Source of the DNA: CBDFHB01 sp965250115
GTDB taxonomy: Bacteria; Acidobacteriota; Vicinamibacteria; Marinacidobacterales; SMYC01
Assembly: GCA_965250115.1 (NCBI GenBank)
Contig: CBDFNJ010000001.1
Location: 310,001 to 374,000 of the forward strand
DNA: 64,000 bases
Direction: 5' to 3'
The position numbers and the translations under genes were made by a program. The notes below the pieces were generated by a model. It was not told the origin of the DNA and made no database searches. It was given only the letters and a program-made list of their open reading frames with translations. The stretch's first letter is position 1. Every line of letters starts with the position of its first letter. Shown one piece after another: positions 9,997 to 18,645 of the stretch.

Positions 9997-11197
9997 TTAG
10001 TGAGCCTCGATCAGTGAAGGACGGGGCGTGAGCGCGGTGCGGTCGCGATTGGGTTCCGACGCGATCGCGTCCGGATAGCTTGAATCCGGGGGTAGCTCAG
10101 GTATGGGGCGCCCCGAGAAAGTGGCTCCTAGGGCCTCCTGTGGCGTCGTTTTCTCGGGCGGCGGGTTGATCCAGACCTGACGAGGCAAAACCGGAGGTTG
10201 AGGTGTTCCGTGCACGAAGCGCTCGGGGTGAGCCCGATGAGCTTCGAGAAGGACCTGGCGCCGGGCGGCGTTGAGCTCGTCGGCGCGACCGTAGTGAACG
10301 GCGGCCGGCGTCATGAGCCCCAGTCCCGAGTGCCGGTGCGCGTTGTTGTAGTAGTCGAAGAAACCGCCGCAGAACAGGCGGCCGTCTTCCAGACAGCCAA
10401 AGCGGCTTGGGAATTCAGGGCAATACTTCATCGTCTTGAACTGGGACTCGGAGTAGGGATTATCGTTCGAGACGTACGGCCGCGAGTGCGTCTTGGTTAT
10501 GCCGAGGTCGGCCAGGAGCAAGGCGACGGACTTGCTTCGCATCGAGCTGCCGCGGTCTGCGTGGATGGTGAGCTGGTCGGCTTCGATGTTCTGCTTGAGG
10601 CAGCTCTCGCTGATGAGACGACGGGCGAGCTCGGCGCTTTCTCGCCGAGCCAACATCCACCCGGTCACGTACCGGGAGAAGATGTCGAGAATCACGTAGA
10701 GGTAAAAGTAGGTCCACTTGACCGGGCCGCGCAGCTTCGTTATGTCCCACGACCAAACCTGGTTCGGCGCTTCCGCCACGAGCTCCGGCTTCTGATAGTT
10801 CGGATGCCGCAGCTGGTTCCGGCGCTCACGCACCTCTCCGTGCTCCGACAGAATCCGGTACATCGTGCGGATCGAACAGTGGTAGATTCCCTCGTCCAGA
10901 AGCGTGGCCCACACCTGGGCCGGCGCCTTGTCGACGAACCGTTCGCAATGCAATGCACTGAGGACCCTCTCGCGCTCGGTCGTGTCGAGGGCTCGCTGCG
11001 GCCGAGGACGGCGCTTCGGCTTGGACGTCACCGGTCGGCGTCGACGATACAACGTGGAACGAGACACGCCCAGCGCCTCGCAAGCTTCCGCCGTTTGTCC
11101 AATCCGACCCGCCAGCTCCTCGGCCGCCACGATCAATCGTTCTCGTCGTCGTCGATCGGGTTCAGGGAGATCCCCAGGAGCTCGGAGGCTTTTTTTT
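9997..11197 (-). CDS. IS3-A OrfB transposase (copy 2), made by -1 frameshift
   Basis: Integrase-type DDE transposase of the IS3 family. From the A8 slippery run (T8 at 11190-11197 on the plus strand) it runs through an HTH (EACEALGVSRSTLYRRRR), catalytic Asp in WSWDITKLRG, Asp in HADRGSS and Glu in NPYSESQFKT, to the TAA at 9997-9999. The frame is open further upstream to 11355, but that part overlaps orfA and is unlikely to be translated alone. The OrfAB fusion would be about 500 residues. Few differences from copy 3 are seen, which indicates recent movement. Confidence 0.9.
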
Positions 11198-11603
11198 GGA
11201 TCTCTAGCATCGTTTCCACCCGAGCCAGCCGGTGCTGGAGTCGGGCGTTCTCGCGCTCGAGCTCCTTGATCCGTGGAGCCTCTGCCTTCGCCTTCCGACC
11301 TCGCTTTCTCGACGTCAATCCCGCCTTGGCGATCTCGTCCCGTTGCCGACGCCAACTCGATAGATGCGACGAGTACAGTCCCTCGCGACGTAGAAGCGCC
11401 GCCACATCACCGTCACCCTTGCAGGCGTCCGCCTCGCGAACGATCCGCAGCTTGTATTCAGCGCTGAAACGTCGGCGCTTCGCTTTCTCACTCACTTCGG
11501 GATCGCGGACCCCCGCCGCAGCACCACGGTCGGCGAGATCTCCAGTCGCCCTACGGGCTCCTTCCGACCCCGCCGACGTCATTCTCTCAATCAACGTACT
11601 CAT
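11133..11603 (-). CDS. IS3-A OrfA (HTH protein), copy 2
   Basis: A 156-residue OrfA with the same HTH and coiled-coil layout as the copy at 8531-9001. It differs by ARLQHRLAR (others ARLQRRLAR) and GISLNP (others GIPLNP). It overlaps orfB in the -1 frame across the A8 run at 11190-11197. AGGAGG lies upstream of the ATG (GGAGGAGGATCATAGATG on the coding strand), a strong ribosome-binding site. Confidence 0.9.
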   Translation of the reverse strand: MSTLIERMTSAGSEGARRATGDLADRGAAAGVRDPEVSEKAKRRRFSAEYKLRIVREADACKGDGDVAALLRREGLYSSHLSSWRRQRDEIAKAGLTSRKRGRKAKAEAPRIKELERENARLQHRLARVETMLEIQKKASELLGISLNPIDDDEND

Positions 11604-12314
11604 CTATGATCCTCCTCCGCCCTCGACACTAATTTCAAGGAGCGGATTGTCTCAAGGATGTTGGCACAGAGGGCTGGCGCGACCCCGAGCGCGACCAGTA
11701 CGGGTACGCTGATCACACGTTTCGCCATCCGCACTTTCAGGTGGAAGCCGTCCAGGTAAACGATCGCGTAGACCTACTCGCTGAGAGCACGGTTCTGCCA
11801 TTCCTCGAAGCGCTCCTTCAGCCGGCTAACCACGCGAGACACCGCGCTCTTCGGTAGGTGCTCCTCACCGAGCAGTGGTTTCAGCGCTTTGCGGATCCGG
11901 CGGCTATTCGCGCCCGACAAGTAGGTCCCCAAGATCGCCTCGTCGACCTCACGAGTCCGGCGCGCGTACCGGGGCAACAGCTCGCTCCTGAACTCTGTCG
12001 TTTCTCCCGTTTCCTCGTCTCGCACGCGGGCTCGTGGCACCCGGAGCTCGCGAGTTCCCACCGACGTCGTCACGCGACGGGTTTCGGCTCCGTTGCGATA
12101 TCCACGGCGGTCTTCCGCACGCTCGTAGCTACCACACCCCAGCGCTTGGTCGACTTCTTCCTCGAGCACGACCTCGATTGCCTCCAGTACCCGCTTACGC
12201 AGCCGAAGTTGGACGAACTCCCGGTACTCGCTTACAGACTCCTTCGATATGGTGGTAGGCTTCTTCATGGCGTAATCCTCCTCCTCGCCTTTACAGGCGC
12301 GGTTTCGTTTTGTT

Positions 12315-12975
12315 GGGTCTACGCGGATTCGTGTGGGTAAGTCCTGACGGAAAAACAGTGTAACTCATTGTGTGGAAAAGGTATCGAGTACTTCATCAGG
12401 TGCTGAAAAGTGGTCCATTTTTAGGATAGGCTAACCGAGTGAAAAATTCCCAGTCGATCCGCTCGCTGTTTGCGCTGCCAGGTTTCGTGGTGTGCCGGAT
12501 TGAAGGGTCTATTCGGTGACCGATACGCCCGCGTCATCCAGCTCAAGAGGCGAAAAAAACAGCTGTGTGCTCTTACTGTGGGCAACGGTGCCGGGGGCGC
12601 TATGACAAGCAAGTGTGCCGGGTCCGCGACCTGTCGTTGGCAGGCTGGCGGATCTATCTGGAATACGAGCGTTGGCGCGTCAACTGTCCTGGGTGCGGCG
12701 GTTTGCATGTAGAACACCTGGACTGGCTGGCGAACAACTCGCGCTACACCTAGCGTTTTGCGACGCATGTGGGCAAGCTGTGCCGGACAAGGCGGTGGCC
12801 GAGATGGAACGTCTGCGCCTCCTAGTTGAAGGGGTCAACAACAAAATCCGTGTGCTGCAACGACGCGCCTACGGCTATCGCGACGAGGAATATCTCAAGC
12901 TGAAGATCGTGGCGGCATTCCTTCCGCCATTACCCAGAAATGCCGTCTTCAACCCACACGAATCCGCGTAGACCC
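12315..12975 (+). mobile_element. ISL3 deletion derivative (661 bp), inside IS256-B copy 1
   Basis: Perfect terminal repeats begin GGGTCTACGCGGATTCGTGT at both ends, with an 8-bp duplication gttttgtt (12307-12314, 12976-12983). Compared with the 1385-bp copy at 13611-14995 it lacks the central part of the transposase gene (junction near 12825, cgtctgc/gcctcctag). What remains encodes the N-terminal zinc-finger-like segment and the last 50 residues. Intact ends plus its own duplication show that it moved as a non-autonomous element. Confidence 0.92.
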
Positions 12976-13032
12976 GTTTTGTTTAACCGGAGGTTACGCC
13001 ATTCTTATTTCCACGGGAAGCGGGACAGATCC

Positions 13033-13610
13033 TCCGGATCACTTGTTTGAAGGTGAGCATGCTGTACGGCGTAAAAGTACTCATGAAATACGCTTTTTTG
13101 CTCCCCTCCTGGACTTGAACCAAACAGTTTGTCAAAGCCGAGAGGATACGAAGAAATAAACAAATGAATACCCCATCCACGCTTGCCATTACGTCCCATG
13201 GACCCACCCGCCTTCTCACGTACAATGGCGTCAGCGCCTTTCTGCCGATAGTACTCAAATCGATGTTTTTCGTTAGGGTCCAGGTTCTCACTTAGGCATT
13301 GAGACTTTTCAGAATCCCCACGCTGCGAGCGACGTTCACAGAATAGTTCAGTAAGGTCCTTGGCAGCCTCTAGATCCGTTCCTAGCACCCAATACTCCAG
13401 AGGTCCGTAGTTTCCCCATTCAGCCGTTGCTACAAGCAATGTATTGGTTAAACCGCTACGTACATCGTCAGACAAGTCTTCTGCAAAGAATGTCTCTGGT
13501 GGAGCCTCGATAATTTGTCCCCAAGTGTCTGCTACCGTATCTTCATTCGCCGAGCTTTCTTCTGAAGGAAGGTCCTGATCTTGAACGTTGGCACCTACAC
13601 AAGAAATTAA
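13033..13610 (-). pseudogene. Fragment 2 (largest) of the shattered lipoprotein gene
   Basis: Encodes about 190 residues, from LISCVGANVQDQ to QTSDPE, including the lipobox Cys, the YWVLGTD region and the HEYFYAVQHAH motif. Bounded by tccggatc (13033-13040) and gaaattaa (13603-13610). The apparent start codon at 13664 lies in the ISL3 end and is spurious. Confidence 0.88.
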
Positions 13611-14995
13611 GGGTCTACGCGGATTCGTGTGGGTAAGTCCTGACGGAAAAACAGTGTAACTCATTGTGTGGAAAAGGTATCGAGTACTTCATCAGGTGCT
13701 GAAAAGTGGTCCATTTTTAGGATAGGCTAACCGAGTGAAAAATTCCCAGTCGATCCGCTCGCTGTTTGCGCTGCCAGGTTTCGTGGTTGGTGCCGGATTG
13801 AAGGGTCTATTCGGTGACCGATACGCCCGCGTCATCCAGCTCAAGAGGCGAAAAAAACAGCTGTGTGCTCTTACTGTGGGCAACGGTGCCGGGGGCGCTA
13901 TGACAAGCAAGTGTGCCGGGTCCGCGACCTGTCGTTGGCAGGCTGGCGGATCTATCTGGAATACGAGCGTTGGCGCGTCAACTGTCCTGGGTGCGGCGGT
14001 GTGCATGTAGAACACCTAAGACTGGCTGGCGAACAACTCGCGCTACACCCAGCGTTTTGCGACGCATGTGGGCAAGCTGTGCCGGGATATGCCGAACAAG
14101 GCGGTGGCCGAGATGGAACGTCTGCACCACGGTACGGTGAAGGCTCTGGATACGCTCTACATGCAAGAGCAGGTCGACCGGGCGGGGCTACCGGCGCCTC
14201 GGGCCATCGGTGTCGATGAGATCTCCATCCGCAAGGGACATAACTATCGCGTCATTGTCAGCGACCTGGAGCGGGCGCGTCCCATCTGGGTGGGCGGTGA
14301 GGGTCGCAAAGAAACCGACATCGATTTGTTCTTCAAGGCGTTGGGCGGAAAGAAAAGCGCCCGTATCAAGCTGGCCGCCATGGATATGTGGAAGCCCTTC
14401 CGGAACTCGGTGATTCACAACGCGCCTAATGCGCGGATCATCTTCGACAAGTTTCATATCATGCGTCATCTGTCAAAGGCCCTCGATGAGGTCCGGCGCG
14501 GTGAGTACAAACGCCTCAGCGGCAAGGACCGGTCGTACATCAAGGGGCAGCGTTACACTTTGCTTTCCCGGCGGGAGAACCTGAGCCTAGACGGTCGCCG
14601 CGCACTCAAAAAGTTGCTCCAGGCCAACCGGCGCCTGAACACCGCCTTTATTTTGAAGGAGGCCTTCGGGCAACTCTGGGATTACCGCACCGAACGCGGC
14701 GCTCGCGCCTTTTTCACTCGTTGGAAAGACAGCCTCAAATGGCAACGCCTGCATCCGTACCAGAAGTTCGCCGGTATGATTGAGTCCCATTGGGATGGTA
14801 TCGCCTCCTACTGTCATCCGGAGAACAAAGTCAGTCTCGGCCTAGTTGAAGGGGTCAACAACAAAATCCGTGTTCTGCAACGACGCGCCTACGGCTATCG
14901 CGACGAGGAATATCTCAAGCTGAAGATCGTGGCGGCTTTCCTTCCGCCATTACCCAGAAATGCAGTTTTCAACCCACACGAATCCGCGTAGACCC
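13611..14995 (+). mobile_element. ISL3-family element (1385 bp)
   Basis: Perfect inverted ends starting GGGTCTACGCGGATTCGTGT, 8-bp duplication gaaattaa (13603-13610, 14996-15003), typical of ISL3. It is inserted 36 bp after the start of the lipoprotein gene, inside its signal peptide. It is the longest copy of this element in the window, but its transposase frame is broken. Confidence 0.93.
13735..14991 (+). pseudogene. ISL3 transposase, frameshifted
   Basis: Begins MKNSQSIRSLFALPGF, then needs a -1 shift at an A7 run (13850-13858) to enter the zinc-finger-like part (CSYCGQRC ... NCPGCGG). A second break lies at about 14016, where cctaagactgg has one base more than the cctggactgg of the deletion derivatives. 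From 14068 the frame is open for 307 residues with ISL3 catalytic contexts GVDEIS, MDMWKPF and LVEGVNNKIR. The A7 run is shared by all three copies, so that step may be programmed; the second is unique to this copy and is a mutation. Confidence 0.85.
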
Positions 14996-15003
14996 GAAAT
15001 TAA

Positions 15004-15039
15004 TAATGTTAATCCAAAGAATAAAAGTAGTTTCTTCAT
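15004..15039 (-). pseudogene. Fragment 1 (start and signal peptide) of the shattered lipoprotein gene
   Basis: The ATG at 15037-15039 starts MKKLLLFFGLTL, the n- and h-regions of a lipoprotein signal. GGGAGG about 12 nt upstream is the likely ribosome-binding site. The duplication of ISL3 at 14996-15003 carries the next codons. Confidence 0.85.
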
Positions 15040-15154
15040 TGTCGAAAAAGCCTCCCATACACAGCGAATCTTACACTCCCTCGTCTCGCAGGCCCAATTC
15101 ATTCAGCCGCCCAAGTTCCCCGCGATCTGTTTGTCCTCGCTGCCGCCTCCCGCG

Positions 15155-15182
15155 CTGTCACCTTCACAACGTCTGCTATAAT
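15155..15182 (+). promoter_or_regulatory. Putative sigma-70-type promoter of the PLP-protein gene
   Basis: A perfect TATAAT (15177-15182) preceded by TGC lies 16 nt after ctgtca (4 of 6 to the -35 consensus). It would give a leader of about 115 nt before the ATG at 15303. Sequence match only. Confidence 0.4.
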
Positions 15183-15302
15183 CTCCGTTCACCGACTCTC
15201 ACCTTGTTGAGGGGCGTAGGAGGCTTGAGCGCCGCATCTGCAGCTATCCGCCGATCGTAAGGCGCCGAAAACGATTCGATTGCGCAAAAAAGGAGACGAA
15301 TC

Positions 15303-16520
15303 ATGAGCTCATTCGACCGTCGCACTTTCTTGAAGACCACCGCGGCTAGTCTCGCGGTTGTACCTGCGAGCCGGGCGCTGGCAGCCCCTTCCGACGAGGA
15401 CCCTCTCGGTGTGCGCGGCGACTTCCCGGTCACCGACACGCTTACCTACCTCAATACTGCCGCCCGCGGACCTTTTTCGAGAGCGGTGAGGGATGCCACC
15501 GTCGCTTTTGCGGACCAGAAGATGCGCATGGGTTTCGCCGCCAGCAGGGACGAGATTCGAGAGGAGGCGCGCGAGCGGTTTGCCGCGCTATTCGGTGCCA
15601 AGCCCGAAGAGATCGGCATTCTCTACTCCACGAGCGACGGTGAGAACATCGTCGCCAGCGCTCTCGACCTCGGACCCGGCGACAACGTCGTCATCGACGA
15701 GCTCCACTTCGTGACGAGCTTCGTCCTGTACCGAGAACTCGAGAAAGAGAAAGGCATCGAGCTCCGTATCGTGCCTCAGCGAGACGGGCGCTCGGACTTG
15801 GAGGATTTCGACGCCCGCATCGATGGCAAAACGAAGCTCGTGTCGGTGGCGTGGGTCTCGAATCGTAACGGCTTTCGCGAGGACGTACGAGGCCTGGCGG
15901 ATTTGGCGCACCGCAAGGGCGCTTTCCTCTACACCGACGCCGTCCAGGCCATCGGAGCCTTCCCCACCAGCCTCACCGAGGAGGGCGTCGACTTCGCCAC
16001 CACCAACGCGAACAAGTGGCTGTACGCAAGCTACGGCGCCGCGCCTTTTTTCGTCCGTGAGGAGCTCCTCGATCGGATCCACCCGGACCGCTACGGCCAC
16101 GGGCAGCCCAAGGAGACGCTCGACAACCACCACTACCGACTGCTAACGAAGACGGCGAGAAAGTACGAGTACGCGGCCCCCGCGTACAACATCGTCTACC
16201 AGTTGAACGCGGGCCTCGGGTACTTGAAAGAAGTCGGCCTTCACCGCATCGAAAAGCACACCATGGCGCTCGCCCGAGAGCTGAGAGACGGGCTTGCGAG
16301 TCTCGGATTCGACATCTGGACGCCTCCCAACAACAACTCCCCTATCGTCAGCTTCGCCCACGGACGAGAGACTGACGAAATGAAGAAGCTCTTCGACAAG
16401 GAGGGCATCGTGGTCACCTTCCGCGAGAAGGAGGGTTCGGTGATTCGGTCGTCGGTCTCGCTGTTCAACAACCGAGCGGACGTTCAGAAGCTGCTGAAGG
16501 TGCTGGAGACGGTCGCCTAG
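15303..16520 (+). CDS. Tat-exported class V aminotransferase / cysteine-desulfurase-like PLP protein
   Basis: 405 residues. The N-terminus (DRRTFLKTTAAS, ending ALAA) is a twin-arginine signal, so the protein is probably exported folded with its cofactor. The rest is a class V fold-type I PLP enzyme: an active-site Asp in YTDAVQAIGA and the Schiff-base Lys238 in NANKWLYASYG. I see no catalytic Cys loop of true cysteine desulfurases, so an isopenicillin-N-epimerase-like or lyase role is as likely. AGGAG sits 8 nt before the ATG. It is transcribed alone, divergently from the broken lipoprotein gene, and followed by a large inverted repeat. The substrate is unknown. Confidence 0.85.
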   Translation: MSSFDRRTFLKTTAASLAVVPASRALAAPSDEDPLGVRGDFPVTDTLTYLNTAARGPFSRAVRDATVAFADQKMRMGFAASRDEIREEARERFAALFGAKPEEIGILYSTSDGENIVASALDLGPGDNVVIDELHFVTSFVLYRELEKEKGIELRIVPQRDGRSDLEDFDARIDGKTKLVSVAWVSNRNGFREDVRGLADLAHRKGAFLYTDAVQAIGAFPTSLTEEGVDFATTNANKWLYASYGAAPFFVREELLDRIHPDRYGHGQPKETLDNHHYRLLTKTARKYEYAAPAYNIVYQLNAGLGYLKEVGLHRIEKHTMALARELRDGLASLGFDIWTPPNNNSPIVSFAHGRETDEMKKLFDKEGIVVTFREKEGSVIRSSVSLFNNRADVQKLLKVLETVA

Positions 16521-16524
16521 TGCC

Positions 16525-16740
16525 CCGGTTCATAGTTGCGGTCACGCAACAACGAGAAAGCCGAGGCGCCCGCCTGGCAAGGCGCGAGGAGTGAGCAATA
16601 TCTGGATATATGAGCATACTTCCAGTTCGGCCGCTGAGGCGGGCTAGCCCTCCGCTCGACAGGCTCGCTGCGGAAGGCGGCGAGCCACGCAGCCAGGCGG
16701 GATGCGTCGGCTTTCGAATGCGACCGTAATTGTGAATCGG
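16525..16740. repeat. 216-bp MITE-like imperfect inverted repeat
   Basis: The left arm (16525-16577, from ccggttcatagttgcggtc to cccgcctggc) and right arm (16691-16740) are imperfectly complementary over about 50 nt, with matching blocks gaaagccga and cccgcctggc. They flank about 113 bp of noncoding DNA. It starts 4 bp after the PLP-gene stop and ends 8 bp before the ISAzo13-like element. No coding capacity is seen. It could be a miniature transposable element or a long RNA hairpin. Confidence 0.6.
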
Positions 16741-16948
16741 AGTACTTAGGGCCGCCGACAAAATAACTGTCTAGTTTTGAGCACACTCTTCCTGTTTCAG
16801 GTCGTGATCGCGATATCGTCTGGCATCACGAGAGCCTGGCAAGCTCCCTAGAAACGGAACATTTGTAGGTCTTCAGCAACCAGCGCGTGTTTGACAAACG
16901 GTCCTCATTGCAGGAGGATTACGCCTATCAAGGAGCACTTCTCCTATT

Positions 16949-17737
16949 ATGAGACCTACGAGCTATCAGTCTGAAGATCTCGACCGCCTGTTGAGGAAGC
17001 ACAAAATAGCTACCCTCGATGATTTGAAGGCAGTGTTGGGTACCGATGTGGACTCGACCGTCTTCCGAAAGCTCAATGAGTTGGCGTATCGGACAAGCTA
17101 CTCCCACCGTGGTAGCTACTACACGTTGGACGAGATCGCCCAGTTCGATCGAAAAGGTCTTTGGTCGTTGCGCTCAGTGTGGTTCTCGAAGTACGGGACG
17201 TTGCTTGCGACGGTAAAAGCGTTGGTCGCGGCCTGTGAGGCAGGCTACTACGTCGACGAGCTCGAGGACGTGGTGCAGGTTGACGTCAAGGCTCCTCTGT
17301 TGAAACTGGTCCGAGAGAAAAGATTGGCGCGCGAGCAGGTGTTCGGCCGATATCTGTATCTGGCCACCGATGTGAGCACGCGCAAGCAACAGCTCTCGGC
17401 CCGCCAGGTACATGAGGCGTCACCTTCCACGTTGGGCGGGGTCGGGGGAGTCCGCGTGCTCCCCGTGGAGTTGAAGGCTGCGATCGTTCTTTTCTACAGC
17501 CTGCTCGATGAAAAGCAGCGCCGTCTCTACGCGGGAGTCGAGGCCATGAAGCTCGGTCACGGTGGCGACCAACAGATTGCCGAACTGCTCGGGATGGATC
17601 CGAGCACGGTAGCCAGAGGTCGTAGGGAATTGCTAATGAGAGATGTTGAGCTCGACGGAGTTCGGCGAAAGGGTGGCGGACGGCGCGCCGTGCAGAAAAA
17701 ACGCCAGAAGTCATCGCCAAGATCGAAGAACTCATGA
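16949..17737 (+). CDS. ISAzo13-like element first ORF (N-terminal HTH part)
   Basis: 262 residues. The first half has winged-helix-like segments (DLDRLLRKHKIATLDDLKAVLG). The last 80 residues (DEKQRRLYAGVEAMKLGHGG ... GMDPSTVARGRREL) are the N-terminal HTH region normally fused to the DDE domain in ISAzo13 transposases. The natural continuation (TPEVIAKIEELM) lies in the -1 frame after an A6 run at 17696-17701. So either a programmed -1 frameshift or transcript slippage produces the full enzyme, or the gene is broken. The terminal 12 residues in this frame look like shifted sequence. Confidence 0.7.
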   Translation: MRPTSYQSEDLDRLLRKHKIATLDDLKAVLGTDVDSTVFRKLNELAYRTSYSHRGSYYTLDEIAQFDRKGLWSLRSVWFSKYGTLLATVKALVAACEAGYYVDELEDVVQVDVKAPLLKLVREKRLAREQVFGRYLYLATDVSTRKQQLSARQVHEASPSTLGGVGGVRVLPVELKAAIVLFYSLLDEKQRRLYAGVEAMKLGHGGDQQIAELLGMDPSTVARGRRELLMRDVELDGVRRKGGGRRAVQKKRQKSSPRSKNS

Positions 17738-18645
17738 AGCACGACACCGCGGGCGATCCGATGACGGGAGTGAAATGGACGCGGCGGACCACCGACAAGA
17801 TTGCTTGCGAGCTAAGAAGCCTCGGTGTGAACGTCAGCAGCAAAACCGTCGGTCGACTGCTCAAACAGCTCGGCTTCTCGTTGCGGGTGAACCACAAGAA
17901 GCTGTGCGGTGCCACGTCCGAAGATCGCGATACCCAATTCGCGTGTATCGCCGAACTGCGCGCGCGTTTTGCCGCAGCTGGTCATCCCATCATCAGCGTA
18001 GACACGAAGAAACGGGAGCTGGTGGGATTATTCAAAAACGGCGGGCAGGCCTGGAACCGCGAGCCGACTCTCGTCAAAGACCATGACTTCCGTTCCGAAT
18101 CGAACGGCATCGCAATCCCCTACGGCGTCTACGATCTGCTCGCGAACCGCGGGACAGTGTTCATTGGTACCTCGTACAACACCCCGGACTTCGCCGTGAA
18201 TGCCATCGAGAAGTGGTGGCGAACGGAAGGACGGCGACGCTATCCTGCAGCCCGTGACCTCGCGATATTGGCAGACGCCGGGGGCAGCAATGGCTATCGG
18301 TGTCGGGGTTGGAAGCACGGGCTTCAAACGCGGATTTGCAATCGCCACGACATCGCTATCACCATAGCCCACTATCCGTCCGGTACATCCAAGTGGAATC
18401 CAGTGGAGCACCGTCTGTTCAGCGAGGTCAGCAAGAACTGGGCGGGCAGGCCTCTCGACAGCTACGAAACCATCCTCAAATACATCCGCACGACCACCAC
18501 CTCTTCCGGTTTGCGAGTACGCGCACACCTTATCCGGCGTCGTTATCCGAAGGGCGTCAAAATCACTGACGAGCGGATGCAGGCGCTTTCCGTTACAAAG
18601 GACCAGACTCTACCCAAATGGAACTACACCATCCGACCGTCTTGA
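17734..18645 (+). CDS. ISAzo13-family transposase, DDE domain
   Basis: The 303 residues from ATG 17734 match the ISAzo13 transposase core: ISVDTKKREL (first Asp), LAILADAGGSNGYR (second Asp), and SKWNPVEHRLFSEV (Glu), followed by the terminal helical tail. The frame is open further upstream to the A6 run at 17696-17701, so the true product probably starts in the preceding ORF and is fused by a -1 shift. The stop TGA overlaps nothing; the inverted end begins 10 bp later. Confidence 0.85.
   Translation: MKHDTAGDPMTGVKWTRRTTDKIACELRSLGVNVSSKTVGRLLKQLGFSLRVNHKKLCGATSEDRDTQFACIAELRARFAAAGHPIISVDTKKRELVGLFKNGGQAWNREPTLVKDHDFRSESNGIAIPYGVYDLLANRGTVFIGTSYNTPDFAVNAIEKWWRTEGRRRYPAARDLAILADAGGSNGYRCRGWKHGLQTRICNRHDIAITIAHYPSGTSKWNPVEHRLFSEVSKNWAGRPLDSYETILKYIRTTTTSSGLRVRAHLIRRRYPKGVKITDERMQALSVTKDQTLPKWNYTIRPS

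Larger units (their letters stand above)
9957..11673 (-). mobile_element. IS3-A copy 2 (1717 bp), inside IS256-B copy 1
   Basis: Ends CGGAACGTGTCAAC and TTGGCACAGAGGG, with the 3-bp duplication CTG (9954-9956, 11674-11676). The uninterrupted target is visible in IS256-B copy 2 near 26430 on the other strand. orfA and orfB are both intact, so this is one of two apparently functional copies. Confidence 0.95.
9338..12268 (-). pseudogene. IS256-B copy 1 transposase, multiply inactivated
   Basis: The N-terminal half (12268 to 11774, starting MKKPTTISKES) ends in a TAG where the other copy has GAG (NRALSE). The gene is then cut by IS3-A copy 2 at 9957-11673. The C-terminal half (9953 to 9338) has two single-base insertions relative to copy 2, near 9730-9745 and 9710. 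IS256-family Asp (VISDGHKG) and Glu (LENLNREF) contexts are still visible. With a nonsense codon, an insertion and two frameshifts, this is the most decayed transposase among the nested elements. Confidence 0.88.
9275..13032 (-). mobile_element. IS256-B copy 1, with two nested insertions
   Basis: Ends read inward as GGATGTGTCCCGAGGTCCGT and GGATCTGTCCCGCTTCCCGT. The 8-bp duplication is tccggatc (9267-9274 and 13033-13040). Inside it sit IS3-A copy 2 (9957-11673, duplication CTG) and a 661-bp ISL3 derivative (12315-12975, duplication gttttgtt). Subtracting both with their duplications leaves 1369 bp, against 1363 bp for the other copy at 25745-27107; the difference is explained by small indels seen by alignment. 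Confidence 0.93.
4151..15039 (-). pseudogene. Peptidase-MA-like lipoprotein gene shattered by four IS insertions
   Basis: Five collinear pieces (15039-15004, 13610-13033, 9266-9072, 5883-5661, 4192-4151; one copy of each target duplication kept) join to 1074 nt, exactly 358 codons. Every junction preserves frame. The product starts MKKLLLFF with lipobox LISC, so it is an exported lipoprotein. A HEYFY segment followed by VQHAH recalls the HExxH helix of gluzincins, and downstream WSKEGGAEY recalls their distal Glu motif; the second zinc His is Tyr here. The C-terminus ends LPLADQLAILP-like. GGGAGG precedes the ATG. Target duplications are gaaattaa, tccggatc, CCA and tttttcca. Function is unknown; a degenerate or non-catalytic metallopeptidase fold is inference. 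It is certainly broken now, but recently, because no stop codon has accumulated. Confidence 0.9.
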
